Source: Siphonodentalium dalli (taxonomy: Eukaryota; Mollusca; Scaphopoda; Gadilida; Siphonodentaliidae). From it: a stretch of 64,000 nucleotides of DNA. The notes below the pieces were generated by a model. The model ran no database searches. It saw only the letters and a list, made by a program, of their open reading frames with translations, and was not told where the DNA came from. Below are positions 1 through 11,058 of this stretch, in pieces. The translations under genes and the position numbers were made by a program. Position 1 is the first letter of the stretch, and each line of letters begins with the position of its first letter. The DNA lies in NCBI GenBank assembly GCA_032622095.1, contig CP136064.1, positions 1,922,001 to 1,986,000 on the forward strand. Reading direction: 5' to 3'.

Positions 1-1675
1 TGTATCTCAACTTAAAGGGACATAACTAACACAGTCACCAACTTTAAGGGGTATCTGCTATAGACTGGTTACATGGTGGAGTACGGTTGGATATTTTCAA
101 TTTGGCGCATGTTTTTCCATACCGCGCCATGTCAAATCTGGCCATATCCGAATCGGGTTGTCATTTACAATGACTGCAGAAAATATATATCGTCATGGTG
201 GAATGCAAATGTATGTTTAAAGGAACAGATGTATCTCAACTTAAAGGGACATAAGTAACACAGTCACCAACTTTAAGGGGTGTCTGATTTAGACTGGTTC
301 CATGGTGGAGTACGGTTGGATATTTTCTATTTGGCGCATGTTTCTCCATACCGCGCCATGTCAAATCTGGCCATATCCGAATCGGGTTGTCATTTACAAT
401 GACTACAGAAAATAAATATCTTCATGTTGGAATGCAAATGTATGTTTAAAGGAACAGATGTATCTCAACTTAAAGGGACATAAGTAACACAGTCACCAAC
501 TTTAAGGGGTATCTGCTATAGACTGGTTCCATGGTGGAGTACGGTTGGATATTTTCAATTTGGCGCATGTTTCTCCATACCGCGCCATGTCAAATCTGGC
601 CATATCCGAATCGGGTTGTCATTTACAATGACTACAGAAAATAAATATCTTCATGTTGGAATGCAAATGTATGTTTAAAGGAACAGATGTATCTCAACTT
701 AAAGGGACATAAGTAACACAGTCACCAACTTTAAGGGGTGTCTGATATAGACTGGTTCCATGGTGGAGTACGGTTGGATATTTTCTATTCGGCGCATGTT
801 TCTCCATACCGCGCCATGTCAAATCTGGCCATATCCGAATCGGGTTGTCATTTACAATGACTACAGAAAATAAATATCTTCATGTTGGAATGCAAATGTA
901 TGTTTAAAGGAACAGATGTATCTCAACTTAAAGGGACATAAGTAACACAGTCACCAACTTTAAGGGGTGTCTGCTATAGACTGGTTCCATGGTGGAGTAC
1001 GGTTGGATATTTTCAATTTGGCGCATGTTTCCCCATACCGCGCCATGTCAAATCTGGCCATATCCGAATCGGGTTGTCATTTACAATGACTACAGAAAAT
1101 AAATATCTTCATGTTGGAATGCAAATGTATGTTTAAAGGAACAGATGTATCTCAACTTAAAGGGACATAAATAACACAATCACCAACTTTAAGGGGTATC
1201 TGCTATAGACTGGTTCCATGGTGGAGTACTGTTGGATATTTTCAATTTGGCGCATGTTTTTCCATACCGCGCCATGTCAAATCTGGCCATATCCGAATCG
1301 GGTTGTCATTTACAATGACCACAGAAAATAGATATCTTCTTGTTGGAATGCAAATGTATGTTTAAAGGAACAGATGTATCTCAACTTAAAGGGACATAAG
1401 TAACACAGTCACCAACTTTAAGGGGTATCTGATTTAGACTGGTTCCATGGTGGAGTACGGTTGGATATTTTCTATTTGGCGCATGTTTCTCCATACCGCG
1501 CCATGTCAAATCTGGCCATATCCGAATCGGGTTGTCATTTACAATGACTACAGAAAATAAATATCTTCATGTTGGAATGCAAATGTATGTTTAAAGGAAC
1601 AGATGTATCTCAACTTAAAGGGACATAAGTAACACAGTCACCAACTTTAAGGGGTATCTGCTATAGACTGGTTCC
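1..1675. repeat. Irregular left edge: partial monomer then A B K B C D' B
   Basis: Positions 1-72 are the end of a monomer with the ACATAACTAACAC ending. Seven monomers follow (73-1675, 1603 bp). The D' monomer at 1218 carries GACCACAG, a marker not seen again until 41495. The order does not match any long HOR further right, so a boundary between HOR domains lies here or to the left. Confidence 0.85.
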
Positions 1676-3735
1676 ATGGTGGAGTACGGTTGGATATTTT
1701 CAATTTGGCGCATGCTTCTCCATACCGCGCCATGTCAAATCTGGCCATATCCGAATCGGGTTGTCATTTACAATGACTGCAGAAAATATATATCTTCATG
1801 TTGGAATGCAAATGTATGTTTAAATGAACAGATGTATCTCAACTTAAAGGGACATAACTAACACAGTCACCAACTTTAAGGGGTATCTGCTATAGACTGG
1901 TTACATGGTGGAGTACGGTTGGATATTTTCAATTTTGCGCATGTTTCTCCATACCGCGCCATGTCAAATCTGGCCATATCCGAATCGGGTTGTCATTTAC
2001 AATGACTGCAGAAAATAAATATCTTCATGTTGGAATGCAAAGGTATGTTTAAAGGAACAGATGTATCTCAACTTAAAGGGACATAAGTAACACAGTCACC
2101 AACTTTAAGGGGTGTCTGATATAGACTGGTTCCATGGTGGAGTACGGTTGGATATTTTCAATTTGGCGCATGTTTCTCCATACCGCGCCATGTCAATTCT
2201 GGCCATATCCGAATCGGGTTGTCATTTACAATGACTACAGAAAATAAATATCTTCATGTTGGAATGCAAATGTATGTTTAAAGGAACAGATGTATCTCAA
2301 CTTAAAGGGACATAAGTAACACAGTCACCAACTTTAAGGGGTATCTGCTATAGACTGGTTCCATGGTGGAGTACGGTTGGATATTTTCAATTTGGCGCAT
2401 GTTTCTCCATACCGCGCCATGTCAAATCTGGCCATATCCGAATCGGGTTGTCATTTACAATGACTGCAGAAAATATATATCTTCATGGTGGAATGCAAAT
2501 GTATGTTTAAAGGAACAGATGTATCTCAACTTAAAGGGACATAACTAACACAGTCACCAACTTTAAGGGGTATCTGCTATAGACTGGTTACATGGTGGAG
2601 TACGGTTGGATATTTTCAATTTGGCGCATGTTTTTCCATACCGCGCCATGTCAAATCTGGCCATATCCGAATCGGGTTGTCATTTACAATGACTGCAGAA
2701 AATATATATCTTCATGGTGGAATGCAAATGTATGTTTAAAGGAACAGATGTATCTCAACTTAAAGGGACATAAGTAACACAGTCACCAACTTTAAGGGGT
2801 GTCTGATATAGACTGGTTCCATGGTGGAGTACGGTTGGATATTTTCTATTTGGCGCATGTTTCTCCATACCGCGCCATGTCAAATCTGGCCATATCCGAA
2901 TCGGGTTGTCATTTACAATGACTACAGAAAATAAATATCTTCATGTTGGAATGCAAATGTATGTTTAAAGGAACAGATGTATCTCAACTTAAAGGGACAT
3001 AAGTAACACAGTCACCAACTTTAAGGGGTATCTGCTATAGACTGGTTCCATGGTGGAGTACGGTTGGATATTTTCAATTTGGCGCATGTTTCTCCATACC
3101 GCGCCATGTCAAATCTGGCCATATCCGAATCGGGTTGTCATTTACAATGACTACAGAAAATAAATATCTTCATGTTGGAATGCAAATGTATGTTTAAAGG
3201 AACAGATGTATCTCAACTTAAAGGGACATAAATAACACAATCACCAACTTTAAGGGGTATCTGCTATAGACTGGTTCCATGGTGGAGTACTGTTGGATAT
3301 TTTCAATTTGGCGCTTGTTTTTCCATACCGCGCCATGTCAAATCAGGCCATATCCGAATCGGGTTGTCATTTACAATGACTACAGAAAATAGATATCTTC
3401 TTGTTGGAATGCAATAGTATGTTTAAAGGAACAGATGTAACTCAACTTAAAGGGATTAAGTAACACATTCACCAACTTTAAGGGGTATCTGATTTAGACT
3501 GGTTCCATGGTGGAGTACGGTTGGATATTTTCAATTTGGCGCATGTTTCTCCATACCGCGCCATGTCAAATCTGGCCATATCCGAATCGGGTTGTCATTT
3601 ACAATGTCTACAGAAAACAAATATCTTCATGTTGGAATGCAAATGTATGTTTAAAGGAACAGATGTATCTCAACTTAAAGGGACATAAGTAACACAGTCA
3701 CCAACTTTAAGGGGTATCTGCTATAGACTGGTTCC
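1676..3735. repeat. 9-monomer HOR unit, H I J V A B K G E, 2060 bp
   Basis: Nine monomers, one of them the 228-bp G. V (2363 and 4423) is a monomer with GTTTCTCC, GACTGCAG, AAATATATAT, CATGGTGG and an ACTAACAC ending. It is unique to this region. The same order H I J V A B restarts exactly at 3736, 2060 bp downstream. It then changes at the seventh monomer, so only two-thirds of the second unit follows the pattern. Confidence 0.88.
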
Positions 3736-6253
3736 ATGGTGGAGTACGGTTGGATATTTTCAATTTGGCGCATGCTTCTCCATACCGCGCCATGTCAAAT
3801 CTGGCCATATCCGAATCGGGTTGTCATTTACAATGACTGCAGAAAATATATATCTTCATGTTGGAATGCAAATGTATGTTTAAATGAACAGATGTATCTC
3901 AACTTAAAGGGACATAACTAACACAGTCACCAACTTTAAGGGGTATCTGCTATAGACTGGTTACATGGTGGAGTACGGTTGGATATTTTCAATTTTGCGC
4001 ATGTTTCTCCATACCGCGCCATGTCAAATCTGGCCATATCCGAATCGGGTTGTCATTTACAATGACTGCAGAAAATAAATATCTTCATGTTGGAATGCAA
4101 AGGTATGTTTAAAGGAACAGATGTATCTCAACTTAAAGGGACATAAGTAACACAGTCACCAACTTTAAGGGGTGTCTGATATAGACTGGTTCCATGGTGG
4201 AGTACGGTTGGATATTTTCAATTTGGCGCATGTTTCTCCATACCGCGCCATGTCAATTCTGGCCATATCCGAATCGGGTTGTCATTTACAATGACTACAG
4301 AAAATAAATATCTTCATGTTGGAATGCAAATGTATGTTTAAAGGAACAGATGTATCTCAACTTAAAGGGACATAAGTAACACAGTCACCAACTTTAAGGG
4401 GTATCTGCTATAGACTGGTTCCATGGTGGAGTACGGTTGGATATTTTCAATTTGGCGCATGTTTCTCCATACCGCGCCATGTCAAATCTGGCCATATCCG
4501 AATCGGGTTGTCATTTACAATGACTGCAGAAAATATATATCTTCATGGTGGAATGCAAATGTATGTTTAAAGGAACAGATGTATCTCAACTTAAAGGGAC
4601 ATAACTAACACAGTCACCAACTTTAAGGGGTATCTGCTATAGACTGGTTACATGGTGGAGTACGGTTGGATATTTTCAATTTGGCGCATGTTTTTCCATA
4701 CCGCGCCATGTCAAATCTGGCCATATCCGAATCGGGTTGTCATTTACAATGACTGCAGAAAATATATATCTTCATGGTGGAATGCAAATGTATGTTTAAA
4801 GGAACAGATGTATCTCAACTTAAAGGGACATAAGTAACACAGTCACCAACTTTAAGGGGTGTCTGATATAGACTGGTTCCATGGTGGAGTACGGTTGGAT
4901 ATTTTCTATTTGGCGCATGTTTCTCCATACCGCGCCATGTCAAATCTGGCCATATCCGAATCGGGTTGTCATTTACAATGACTACAGAAAATAAATATCT
5001 TCATGTTGGAATGCAAATGTATGTTTAAAGGAACAGATGTATCTCAACTTAAAGGGACATAAGTAACACAGTCACCAACTTTAAGGGGTGTCTGCTATAG
5101 ACTAGTTCCAAGGTGGAGTACGATTGGATATTTTCAATTTGGCGCATGTTTCCCCATACCGCGCCATGTCAAATCTGGCCATATCCGAATCGGGTTGTCA
5201 TTTACAATGACTACAGAAAATAAATATCTTCATGTTGGAATGCAAATGTATGTTTAAAGGAACAGATGTATCTCAACTTAAAGGGACATAAATAACACAA
5301 TCACCAACTTTAAGGGGTATCTGCTATAGACTGGTTCCATGGTGGAGTACGGTTGGATATTTTCAATTTGGCGCATGTTTTTCCATACCGCGCCATGTCA
5401 AATCTGGCCATATCCGAATCGGGTTGTCATTTACAATGACTACAGAAAATAGATATCTTCTTGTTGGAATGCAAATGTATGTTTAAAGGAACAGATGTAT
5501 CTCAACTTAAAGGGACATAAGTAACACAGTCACCAACTTTAAGGGGTATCTGATTTAGACTGGTTCCATGGTGGAGTACGGTTGGATATTTTCAATTTGG
5601 CGCATGTTTCTCCATACCGCGCCATGTCAAATCTGGCCATATCCGAATCGGGTTGTCATTTACAATGTCTACAGAAAACAAATATCTTCATGTTGGAATG
5701 CAAATGTATGTTTAAAGGAACAGATGTATCTCAACTTAAAGGGACATAAGTAACACAGTCACCAACTTTAAGGGGTATCTGCTATAGACTGGTTCCATAG
5801 TGGAGTACGGTTGGATATTTTCAATTTGGCGCATGTTTCTCCATACCGCGCCATGTCAAATCTGGCCATATCCGAATCGGGTTGTCATTTACAATGACTA
5901 CAGAAAATAAATATCTTCATGTTGGAATGCAAATGTATGTTTAAAGGAACAGATGTATCTCAACTTAAAGGGACATAAATAACACAATCACCAACTTTAA
6001 GGGGTATCTGCTATAGACTGGTTCCATGGTGGAGTACTGTTGGATATTTTCAATTTGGCGCTTGTTTTTCCATACCGCGCCATGTCAAATCTGGCCATAT
6101 CCGAATCGGGTTGTCATTTACAATGACTACAGAAAATAGATATCTTCTTGTTGGAATGCAATAGTATGTTTAAAGGAACAGATGTAACTCAACTTAAAGG
6201 GATTAAGTAACACATTCACCAACTTTAAGGGGTATCTGATTTAGACTGGTTCC
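3736..6253. repeat. 11 monomers, H I J V A B C D E F G, joining 9-mer and 21-mer
   Basis: The first six monomers repeat the 9-mer unit and the last seven (A B C D E F G) have the order that ends the 21-mer unit downstream. The block therefore joins the two HOR domains through their shared A and B monomers. C at 5110 starts the stretch that recurs 4805 bp later at 9915. Confidence 0.86.
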
Positions 6254-6482
6254 ATGGTGGAGTACGGTTGGATATTTTCAATTTGGCGCATGTTTCTCCA
6301 TACCGCGCCATGTCAAATCTGGCCATATCCGAATCGGGTTGTCATTTACAATGTCTACAGAAAACAAATATCTTCATGTTGGAATGCAAATGTATGTTTA
6401 AAGGAACAGATGTATCTCAACTTAAAGGGACATAAGTAACACAGTCACCAACTTTAAGGGGTATCTGCTATAGACTGGTTCC
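6254..6482. repeat. Monomer type E
   Basis: Markers: AATGTCTACAG with AAAACAAAT, preceded in the linker by TCTGATTTAG. Copies start at 3507, 5568, 9228, 10373, 11059, 14033, 15178, 15864, 18838, 19983, 21127, 22272, 22958, 25933, 28221, 28907, 30052, 30738, 34400, 35086, 36918, 37604, 42640 and 55231. The 30738 copy has the GTTTTTCC marker of its neighbours. E is the commonest type and occurs three times in the 21-mer. Type M is an E derivative. Confidence 0.9.
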
Positions 6483-6711
6483 ATGGTGGAGTACGGTTGG
6501 ATATTTTCAATTTGGCGCATGCTTCTCCATACCGCGCCATGTCAAATCTGGCCATATCCGAATCGGGTTGTCATTTACAATGACTGCAGAAAATATATAT
6601 CTTCATGTTGGAATGCAAATGTATGTTTAAATGAACAGATGTATCTCAACTTAAAGGGACATAACTAACACAGTCACCAACTTTAAGGGGTATCTGCTAT
6701 AGACTGGTTAC
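6483..6711. repeat. Monomer type H
   Basis: Markers: GCATGCTTCTCC, GACTGCAG with AAATATATAT, TTTAAATGAAC and the ending ACATAACTAACAC. Copies start at 1676, 3736, 11288, 16093, 23187, 30967, 35315 and 37833, always followed by I, then J. The GCATGCTT marker also appears in the J' copy at 38749. Confidence 0.9.
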
Positions 6712-6940
6712 ATGGTGGAGTACGGTTGGATATTTTCAATTTTGCGCATGTTTCTCCATACCGCGCCATGTCAAATCTGGCCATATCCGAATCGGGTTGT
6801 CATTTACAATGACTGCAGAAAATAAATATCTTCATGTTGGAATGCAAAGGTATGTTTAAAGGAACAGATGTATCTCAACTTAAAGGGACATAAGTAACAC
6901 AGTCACCAACTTTAAGGGGTGTCTGATATAGACTGGTTCC
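6712..6940. repeat. Monomer type I (and I')
   Basis: Markers: preceded by GGTTACATGG, CAATTTTGCGC, GACTGCAG, AAATAAAT, GCAAAGGTATG. Copies start at 1905, 3965, 11517, 16322, 23416, 31196, 35544, 38062 and 42869. I' has CACATTCACC at its end; starts 48592, 51110, 53629, 57292 and 61185. The G-to-T change in GGCGC breaks one pair of the GC-rich inverted repeat. Confidence 0.88.
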
Positions 6941-7169
6941 ATGGTGGAGTACGGTTGGATATTTTCAATTTGGCGCATGTTTCTCCATACCGCGCCATGT
7001 CAATTCTGGCCATATCCGAATCGGGTTGTCATTTACAATGACTACAGAAAATAAATATCTTCATGTTGGAATGCAAATGTATGTTTAAAGGAACAGATGT
7101 ATCTCAACTTAAAGGGACATAAGTAACACAGTCACCAACTTTAAGGGGTGTCTGCTATAGACTGGTTCC
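6941..7169. repeat. Monomer type J (and J')
   Basis: Marker: GTCAATTCTGG in place of GTCAAATCTGG, with GACTACAG and AAATAAAT. Copies start at 2134, 4194, 11746, 16551, 23645, 31425, 35773, 38291, 43098, 46073 and 63475. J' has GTACGTTTAAAGG; starts 31883, 36231, 38749 and 43556, each two monomers after a J. The 31883 copy has the private ACCGCACC. Confidence 0.88.
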
Positions 7170-7398
7170 ATGGTGGAGTACGGTTGGATATTTTCAATTT
7201 GGCGCATGTTTCTCCATACCGCGCCATGTCAAATCTGGCCATATCCGAATCGGGTTGTCATTTACAATGACTACAGAAAATAAATATCTTCATGTTGGAA
7301 TGCAAATGTATGTTTAAAGGAACAGATGTATCTCAACTTAAAGGGACATAAATAACACAATCACCAACTTTAAGGGGTATCTGCTATAGACTGGTTCC
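7170..7398. repeat. Monomer type K
   Basis: The type nearest to consensus: GACTACAG, AAATAAAT, normal GCAAATGTATG, usually ending ACATAAATAACACAATC and followed by L or G. Copies start at 531 (different ending), 3050, 11975, 16780, 23874, 26162, 28450, 36460, 38978, 43785 and 63704. The 32112 copy has GACTGCAG in this place. The 38978 copy is preceded by CCACGG. Confidence 0.8.
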
Positions 7399-7627
7399 AT
7401 GGTGGAGTACTGTTGGATATTTTCAATTTGGCGCATGTTTTTCCATACCGCGCCATGTCAAATCTGGCCATATCCGAATCGAGTTGTCATTTACAATGAC
7501 TACAGAAAATAGATATCTTCTTGTTGGAATGCAAAAGTATGTTTAAAGGAACAGATGTAACTCAACTTAAAGGGACATAAGTAACACAGTCACCAACTTT
7601 AAGGGGTATCTGATTTAGACTGGTTCC
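7399..7627. repeat. Monomer type L
   Basis: Markers: TACTGTTGG, GTTTTTCC, ATCGAGTTG, AAAATAGAT, CTTCTTG, GCAAAAGTATG, GATGTAACTC. Copies start at 12204, 17009, 24103, 26391, 32341, 36689, 39207 and 44014. Right-side forms with CCATGATGG start at 42411 and 47905. At 50423 and 52942 this becomes CCATGATGAAG with TTTTAAATTTGG, and at 56605 and 60498 only TTTTAAATTTGG is added. L is followed by M or E throughout. L and G share several markers and look like sister types. Confidence 0.88.
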
Positions 7628-7854
7628 ATGGTGGAGTACGGTTGGATATTTTCAATTTGGCGCATGTTTCTCCATACCGCGCCATGTCAAATCTGGCCAT
7701 ATCCGAATCGGGTTGTCATTTACAATGTCTACAGAAAACAAATATCTTCATGTTGGAATGCAAATGTATGTTTAAAGGAACAGATGTATCTCAACTTAAA
7801 GGAACATAAGTAACAGTCACCAACTTTAAGGGGTATCTGCTATAGACTGGTTCC
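7628..7854. repeat. Monomer type M, 227 bp, with 2-bp loss (and M', 229 bp)
   Basis: An E-like monomer (AATGTCTACAG, AAAACAAAT) with AAAGGAACAT near the end. In M the linker reads GTAACAGTCACC, two bases shorter than GTAACACAGTCACC. Copies of M start at 12433, 17238, 24332, 26620, 32570, 39436 and 44243. M' has AAAGGAACAT but the full-length linker; starts 48134, 50652, 53171, 56834, 58666, 60727 and 62559. A copy at 55003 has lost a base in TTGGAATTTTC. The 56834 copy has the private GTCATCTACAATG. Switch from M to M' falls between 44470 and 48134. Confidence 0.88.
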
Positions 7855-8083
7855 ATGGTGGAGTACTGTTGGATATTTTCAATTTGGCGCATGTTTCTCC
7901 ATACCGCGCCATGTCAAATCTGGCCATATCCGAATCGGGTTGTCATTTACAATGACTGCAGAAAATATATATCTTCATGTTGGAATGCAAATGTATGTTT
8001 AAAGGAACAGATGTATCTCAACTTAAAGGGACATAACTAACACAGTCACCAACTTTAAGGGGTATCTGCTATAGACTGGTTAC
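7855..8083. repeat. Monomer type N (and N')
   Basis: Markers: GACTGCAG, AAATATATAT, CATGTTGG, ending ACATAACTAACAC. N has TACTGTTGG; starts 12660, 17465, 24559 and 26847. N' has TACGGTTGG and follows M, M', D' or a neighbour; starts 32797, 39663, 40121, 41724, 44470, 45386, 47218, 48363, 49736, 50881, 52255, 53400, 55918, 57063, 58895, 59811, 60956 and 62788. Copies at 48363, 50881, 53400, 57063 and 60956 end ACATAAGTAACACATTC and are followed by I'. The 48363 copy has the private TTGGCACATG. Confidence 0.87.
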
Positions 8084-8312
8084 ATGGTGGAGTACAGTTG
8101 GATATTTTCAATTTTGCGCATGTTTCTCCATACCGCGCCATGTCAAATCTGGCCATATCCGAATCGGGTTGTCATTTACAATGACTGCAGAAAATAAATA
8201 TCTTCATGTTGGAATGCAAAGGTAAGTTTAAAGGAACAGATGTATCTCAACTTAAAGGGACATAAGTAACACAGTCACCAACTTTAAGGGGTATCTGCTA
8301 TAGACTGGTTAC
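8084..8312. repeat. Monomer type O (and O')
   Basis: Markers: GGTTACATGG before it, TACAGTTGG, CAATTTTGCGC, GACTGCAG, AAATAAAT. O has GCAAAGGTAAG; starts 12889, 17694, 24788, 27076 and 33026. O' has GCAAAGGTATG; starts 39892 (with a private ATCATCATG), 41953, 44699, 47447, 49965, 52484, 56147 and 60040. The change from O to O' falls between 33255 and 39892. Confidence 0.87.
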
Positions 8313-8541
8313 ATGGTGGAGTACGGTTGGATATTTTTAATTTTGCGCATGTTTCTCCATACCGCGCCATGTCAAATCTGGCCATAACCGAATCGGGTTG
8401 TCATTTACAATGACTACAGAAAATAAATATCTTCATGTTGGAATGCAAATGTATGTTTAAAGGAACAGATGTATCTCAACTTAAAGGGACATAAGTAACA
8501 CAGTCACCAACTTTAAGGGGTGTCTGATATAGACTGGTTCC
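8313..8541. repeat. Monomer type P (and P', P'')
   Basis: Shared markers: GGTTACATGG before it, a TTTTGCGC stem and CCATAACCG. P has ATTTTTAATTTTG; starts 13118, 17923, 20212, 25017, 27305 and 33255. P' has CAATTTTG and mostly AAAATGAAT; starts 42182, 44928 (still AAATAAAT), 47676, 50194, 52713, 56376 and 60269. P'' has GACTGCAG, GCAAAGGTATG and GACGTATCTC; starts 48821, 51339, 53858, 57521 and 61414. The 48821 copy has lost one base in CAACTAAAGGG. Confidence 0.87.
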
Positions 8542-8770
8542 ATGGTGGAGTACGGTTGGATATTTTCAATTTGGCGCATGTTTTTCCATACCGCGCCATG
8601 TCAAATCTGGCCATATCCGAATCGGGTTGTCATTTACAATGACTGCAGAAAATATATATCTTCATGGTGGAATGCAAATGTATGTTTAAAGGAACAGATG
8701 TATCTCAACTTAAAGGGACATAAGTAACACAGTCACCAACTTTAAGGGGTGTCTGATATAGACTGGTTCC
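8542..8770. repeat. Monomer type A
   Basis: Markers: GTTTTTCC in place of GTTTCTCC, GACTGCAG, AAATATATAT, CATGGTGG. Other copies start at 73, 2592, 4652, 9457, 13347, 14262, 18152, 19067, 20441, 21356, 25246, 27534, 29136 and 33484. The 27534 copy has a private TGTCGCATG. The copy at 73 reads CGTCATGG where the others read CTTCATGG. In the right half A survives only as 3' parts of chimeras (40808, 46302, U type). Always followed by type B where intact. Confidence 0.9.
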
Positions 8771-8999
8771 ATGGTGGAGTACGGTTGGATATTTTCTATT
8801 TGGCGCATGTTTCTCCATACCGCGCCATGTCAAATCTGGCCATATCCGAATCGGGTTGTCATTTACAATGACTACAGAAAATAAATATCTTCATGTTGGA
8901 ATGCAAATGTATGTTTAAAGGAACAGATGTATCTCAACTTAAAGGGACATAAATAACACAATCACCAACTTTAAGGGGTATCTGCTATAGACTGGTTCC
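8771..8999. repeat. Monomer type B (and B')
   Basis: Marker: TTTCTATTTGG in place of TTTCAATTTGG, with GACTACAG and AAATAAAT. Copies start at 302, 760, 1447, 2821, 4881, 9686, 13576, 14491, 18381, 19296, 20670, 21585, 25475, 27763, 29365, 33713, 41037 and 46531. B' also has the J-type marker GTCAATTCTGG, and starts at 49278, 51797, 54316, 55460, 57979 and 61872. The 760 copy reads TATTCGG and the 51797 copy reads TTTGTCGC. Confidence 0.9.
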
Positions 9000-9227
9000 A
9001 TGGTGGAGTACTGTTGGATATTTTCAATTTGGCGCTTGTTTTTCCATACCGCGCCATGTCAAATCTGGCCATATCCGAATCGGGTTGTCATTTACAATGA
9101 CTACAGAAAATAGATATCTTCTTGTTGGAATGCAATAGTATGTTTAAAGGAACAGATGTAACTCAACTTAAAGGGATTAAGTAACACATTCACCAACTTT
9201 AAGGGGTATCTGATTTAGACTGGTTCC
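9000..9227. repeat. Monomer type G, 228 bp, with 1-bp loss
   Basis: Markers: TACTGTTGG, GCGCTTGTTTTT, AAAATAGAT, GCAATAGTATG, GATGTAACTC, GGGATTAAG (one base shorter than GGGACATAAG) and CACATTCACC. Copies start at 3279, 6026, 10831, 13805, 15636, 18610, 20899, 22730, 28679, 30510, 34858 and 37376, always followed by E. No G lies beyond 37603. The 34858 copy has a private CTGATGG, and the 3279 copy reads AATCAGGCC. Confidence 0.9.
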
Positions 9228-9914
9228 ATGGTGGAGTACGGTTGGATATTTTCAATTTGGCGCATGTTTCTCCATACCGCGCCATGTCAAATCTGGCCAT
9301 ATCCGAATCGGGTTGTCATTTACAATGTCTACAGAAAACAAATATCTTCATGTTGGAATGCAAATGTATGTTTAAAGGAACAGATGTATCTCAACTTAAA
9401 GGGACATAAGTAACACAGTCACCAACTTTAAGGGGTGTCTGATATAGACTGGTTCCATGGTGGAGTACGGTTGGATATTTTCAATTTGGCGCATGTTTTT
9501 CCATACCGCGCCATGTCAAATCTGGCCATATCCGAATCGGGTTGTCATTTACAATGACTGCAGAAAATATATATCTTCATGGTGGAATGCAAATGTATGT
9601 TTAAAGGAACAGATGTATCTCAACTTAAAGGGACATAAGTAACACAGTCACCAACTTTAAGGGGTGTCTGATATAGACTGGTTCCATGGTGGAGTACGGT
9701 TGGATATTTTCTATTTGGCGCATGTTTCTCCATACCGCGCCATGTCAAATCTGGCCATATCCGAATCGGGTTGTCATTTACAATGACTACAGAAAATAAA
9801 TATCTTCATGTTGGAATGCAAATGTATGTTTAAAGGAACAGATGTATCTCAACTTAAAGGGACATAAGTAACACAGTCACCAACTTTAAGGGGTGTCTGC
9901 TATAGACTGGTTCC

Positions 9915-10143
9915 AAGGTGGAGTACGATTGGATATTTTCAATTTGGCGCATGTTTCCCCATACCGCGCCATGTCAAATCTGGCCATATCCGAATCGGGT
10001 TGTCATTTACAATGACTACAGAAAATAAATATCTTCATGTTGGAATGCAAATGTATGTTTAAAGGAACAGATGTATCTCAACTTAAAGGGACATAAATAA
10101 CACAATCACCAACTTTAAGGGGTATCTGCTATAGACTGGTTCC
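9915..10143. repeat. Monomer type C
   Basis: Markers: CCAAGGTGG (the usual ATG is AAG), TACGATTGG, GTTTCCCC. It ends with ACATAAATAACACAATC. Copies start at 5110, 14720, 19525 and 21814. Milder forms at 989, 29594, 33942, 41266 and 46760 keep CCCC but differ in the first half. The 5110 copy is preceded by ACTAGTTCC, unlike the others. The 33942 copy has a C first half and a GACTGCAG/ATATAT second half, so it is a mixture. Confidence 0.85.
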
Positions 10144-10372
10144 ATGGTGGAGTACGGTTGGATATTTTCAATTTGGCGCATGTTTTTCCATACCGCGCCA
10201 TGTCAAATCTGGCCATATCCGAATCGGGTTGTCATTTACAATGACTACAGAAAATAGATATCTTCTTGTTGGAATGCAAATGTATGTTTAAAGGAACAGA
10301 TGTATCTCAACTTAAAGGGACATAAGTAACACAGTCACCAACTTTAAGGGGTATCTGATTTAGACTGGTTCC
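10144..10372. repeat. Monomer type D (and D')
   Basis: Markers: GTTTTTCC, AAAATAGAT, CTTCTTGTTGG, with normal GCAAATGTATG. Copies of D start at 5339, 14949, 19754, 22043, 29823 and 34171. D' has TACTGTTGG; starts 1218, 25704, 27992, 41495, 46989, 49507, 52026, 55689 and 59582. Of these, 1218, 41495, 46989, 49507, 52026, 55689 and 59582 also have GACCACAG. The last four of these end with AACAGAATC instead of AACACAATC, a marker shared by the 11-mer and 17-mer blocks. Confidence 0.85.
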
Positions 10373-10601
10373 ATGGTGGAGTACGGTTGGATATTTTCAA
10401 TTTGGCGCATGTTTCTCCATACCGCGCCATGTCAAATCTGGCCATATCCGAATCGGGTTGTCATTTACAATGTCTACAGAAAACAAATATCTTCATGTTG
10501 GAATGCAAATGTATGTTTAAAGGAACAGATGTATCTCAACTTAAAGGGACATAAGTAACACAGTCACCAACTTTAAGGGGTATCTGCTATAGACTGGTTC
10601 C

Positions 10602-10830
10602 ATAGTGGAGTACGGTTGGATATTTTCAATTTGGCGCATGTTTCTCCATACCGCGCCATGTCAAATCTGGCCATATCCGAATCGGGTTGTCATTTACAAT
10701 GACTACAGAAAATAAATATCTTCATGTTGGAATGCAAATGTATGTTTAAAGGAACAGATGTATCTCAACTTAAAGGGACATAAATAACACAATCACCAAC
10801 TTTAAGGGGTATCTGCTATAGACTGGTTCC
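10602..10830. repeat. Monomer type F
   Basis: Marker: CCATAGTGG in place of CCATGGTGG, with otherwise consensus sequence, GACTACAG, AAATAAAT and the ending AAATAACACAATC. Copies start at 5797, 15407, 22501, 30281, 34629 and 37147, each between E and G. The C-like monomers at 41266 and 46760 also read CCATAGTGG, so the marker has moved between types. Confidence 0.85.
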
Positions 10831-11058
10831 ATGGTGGAGTACTGTTGGATATTTTCAATTTGGCGCTTGTTTTTCCATACCGCGCCATGTCAAATCTGGC
10901 CATATCCGAATCGGGTTGTCATTTACAATGACTACAGAAAATAGATATCTTCTTGTTGGAATGCAATAGTATGTTTAAAGGAACAGATGTAACTCAACTT
11001 AAAGGGATTAAGTAACACATTCACCAACTTTAAGGGGTATCTGATTTAGACTGGTTCC

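Larger units (their letters stand above)
6254..11058. repeat. 21-monomer HOR unit, copy 1 (4805 bp)
   Basis: Order: E H I J K L M N O P A B G E A B C D E F G. Length is 21 times 229 minus 4, the losses being two G monomers (1 bp each) and one M (2 bp). Marker monomers recur 4805 bp on in copy 2 and again in copy 3, with the same translations of every open monomer in all three. Confidence 0.95.

Noticed and set aside
73-258. Family of about 100 small genes of 61 codons
   Set aside because: The frame is a shadow of the satellite. It is broken by a stop in roughly two-thirds of monomers, has no ribosome-binding or promoter context that differs from broken copies, and 229 is not a multiple of three, so consecutive copies are in different frames. 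No family is recognisable.
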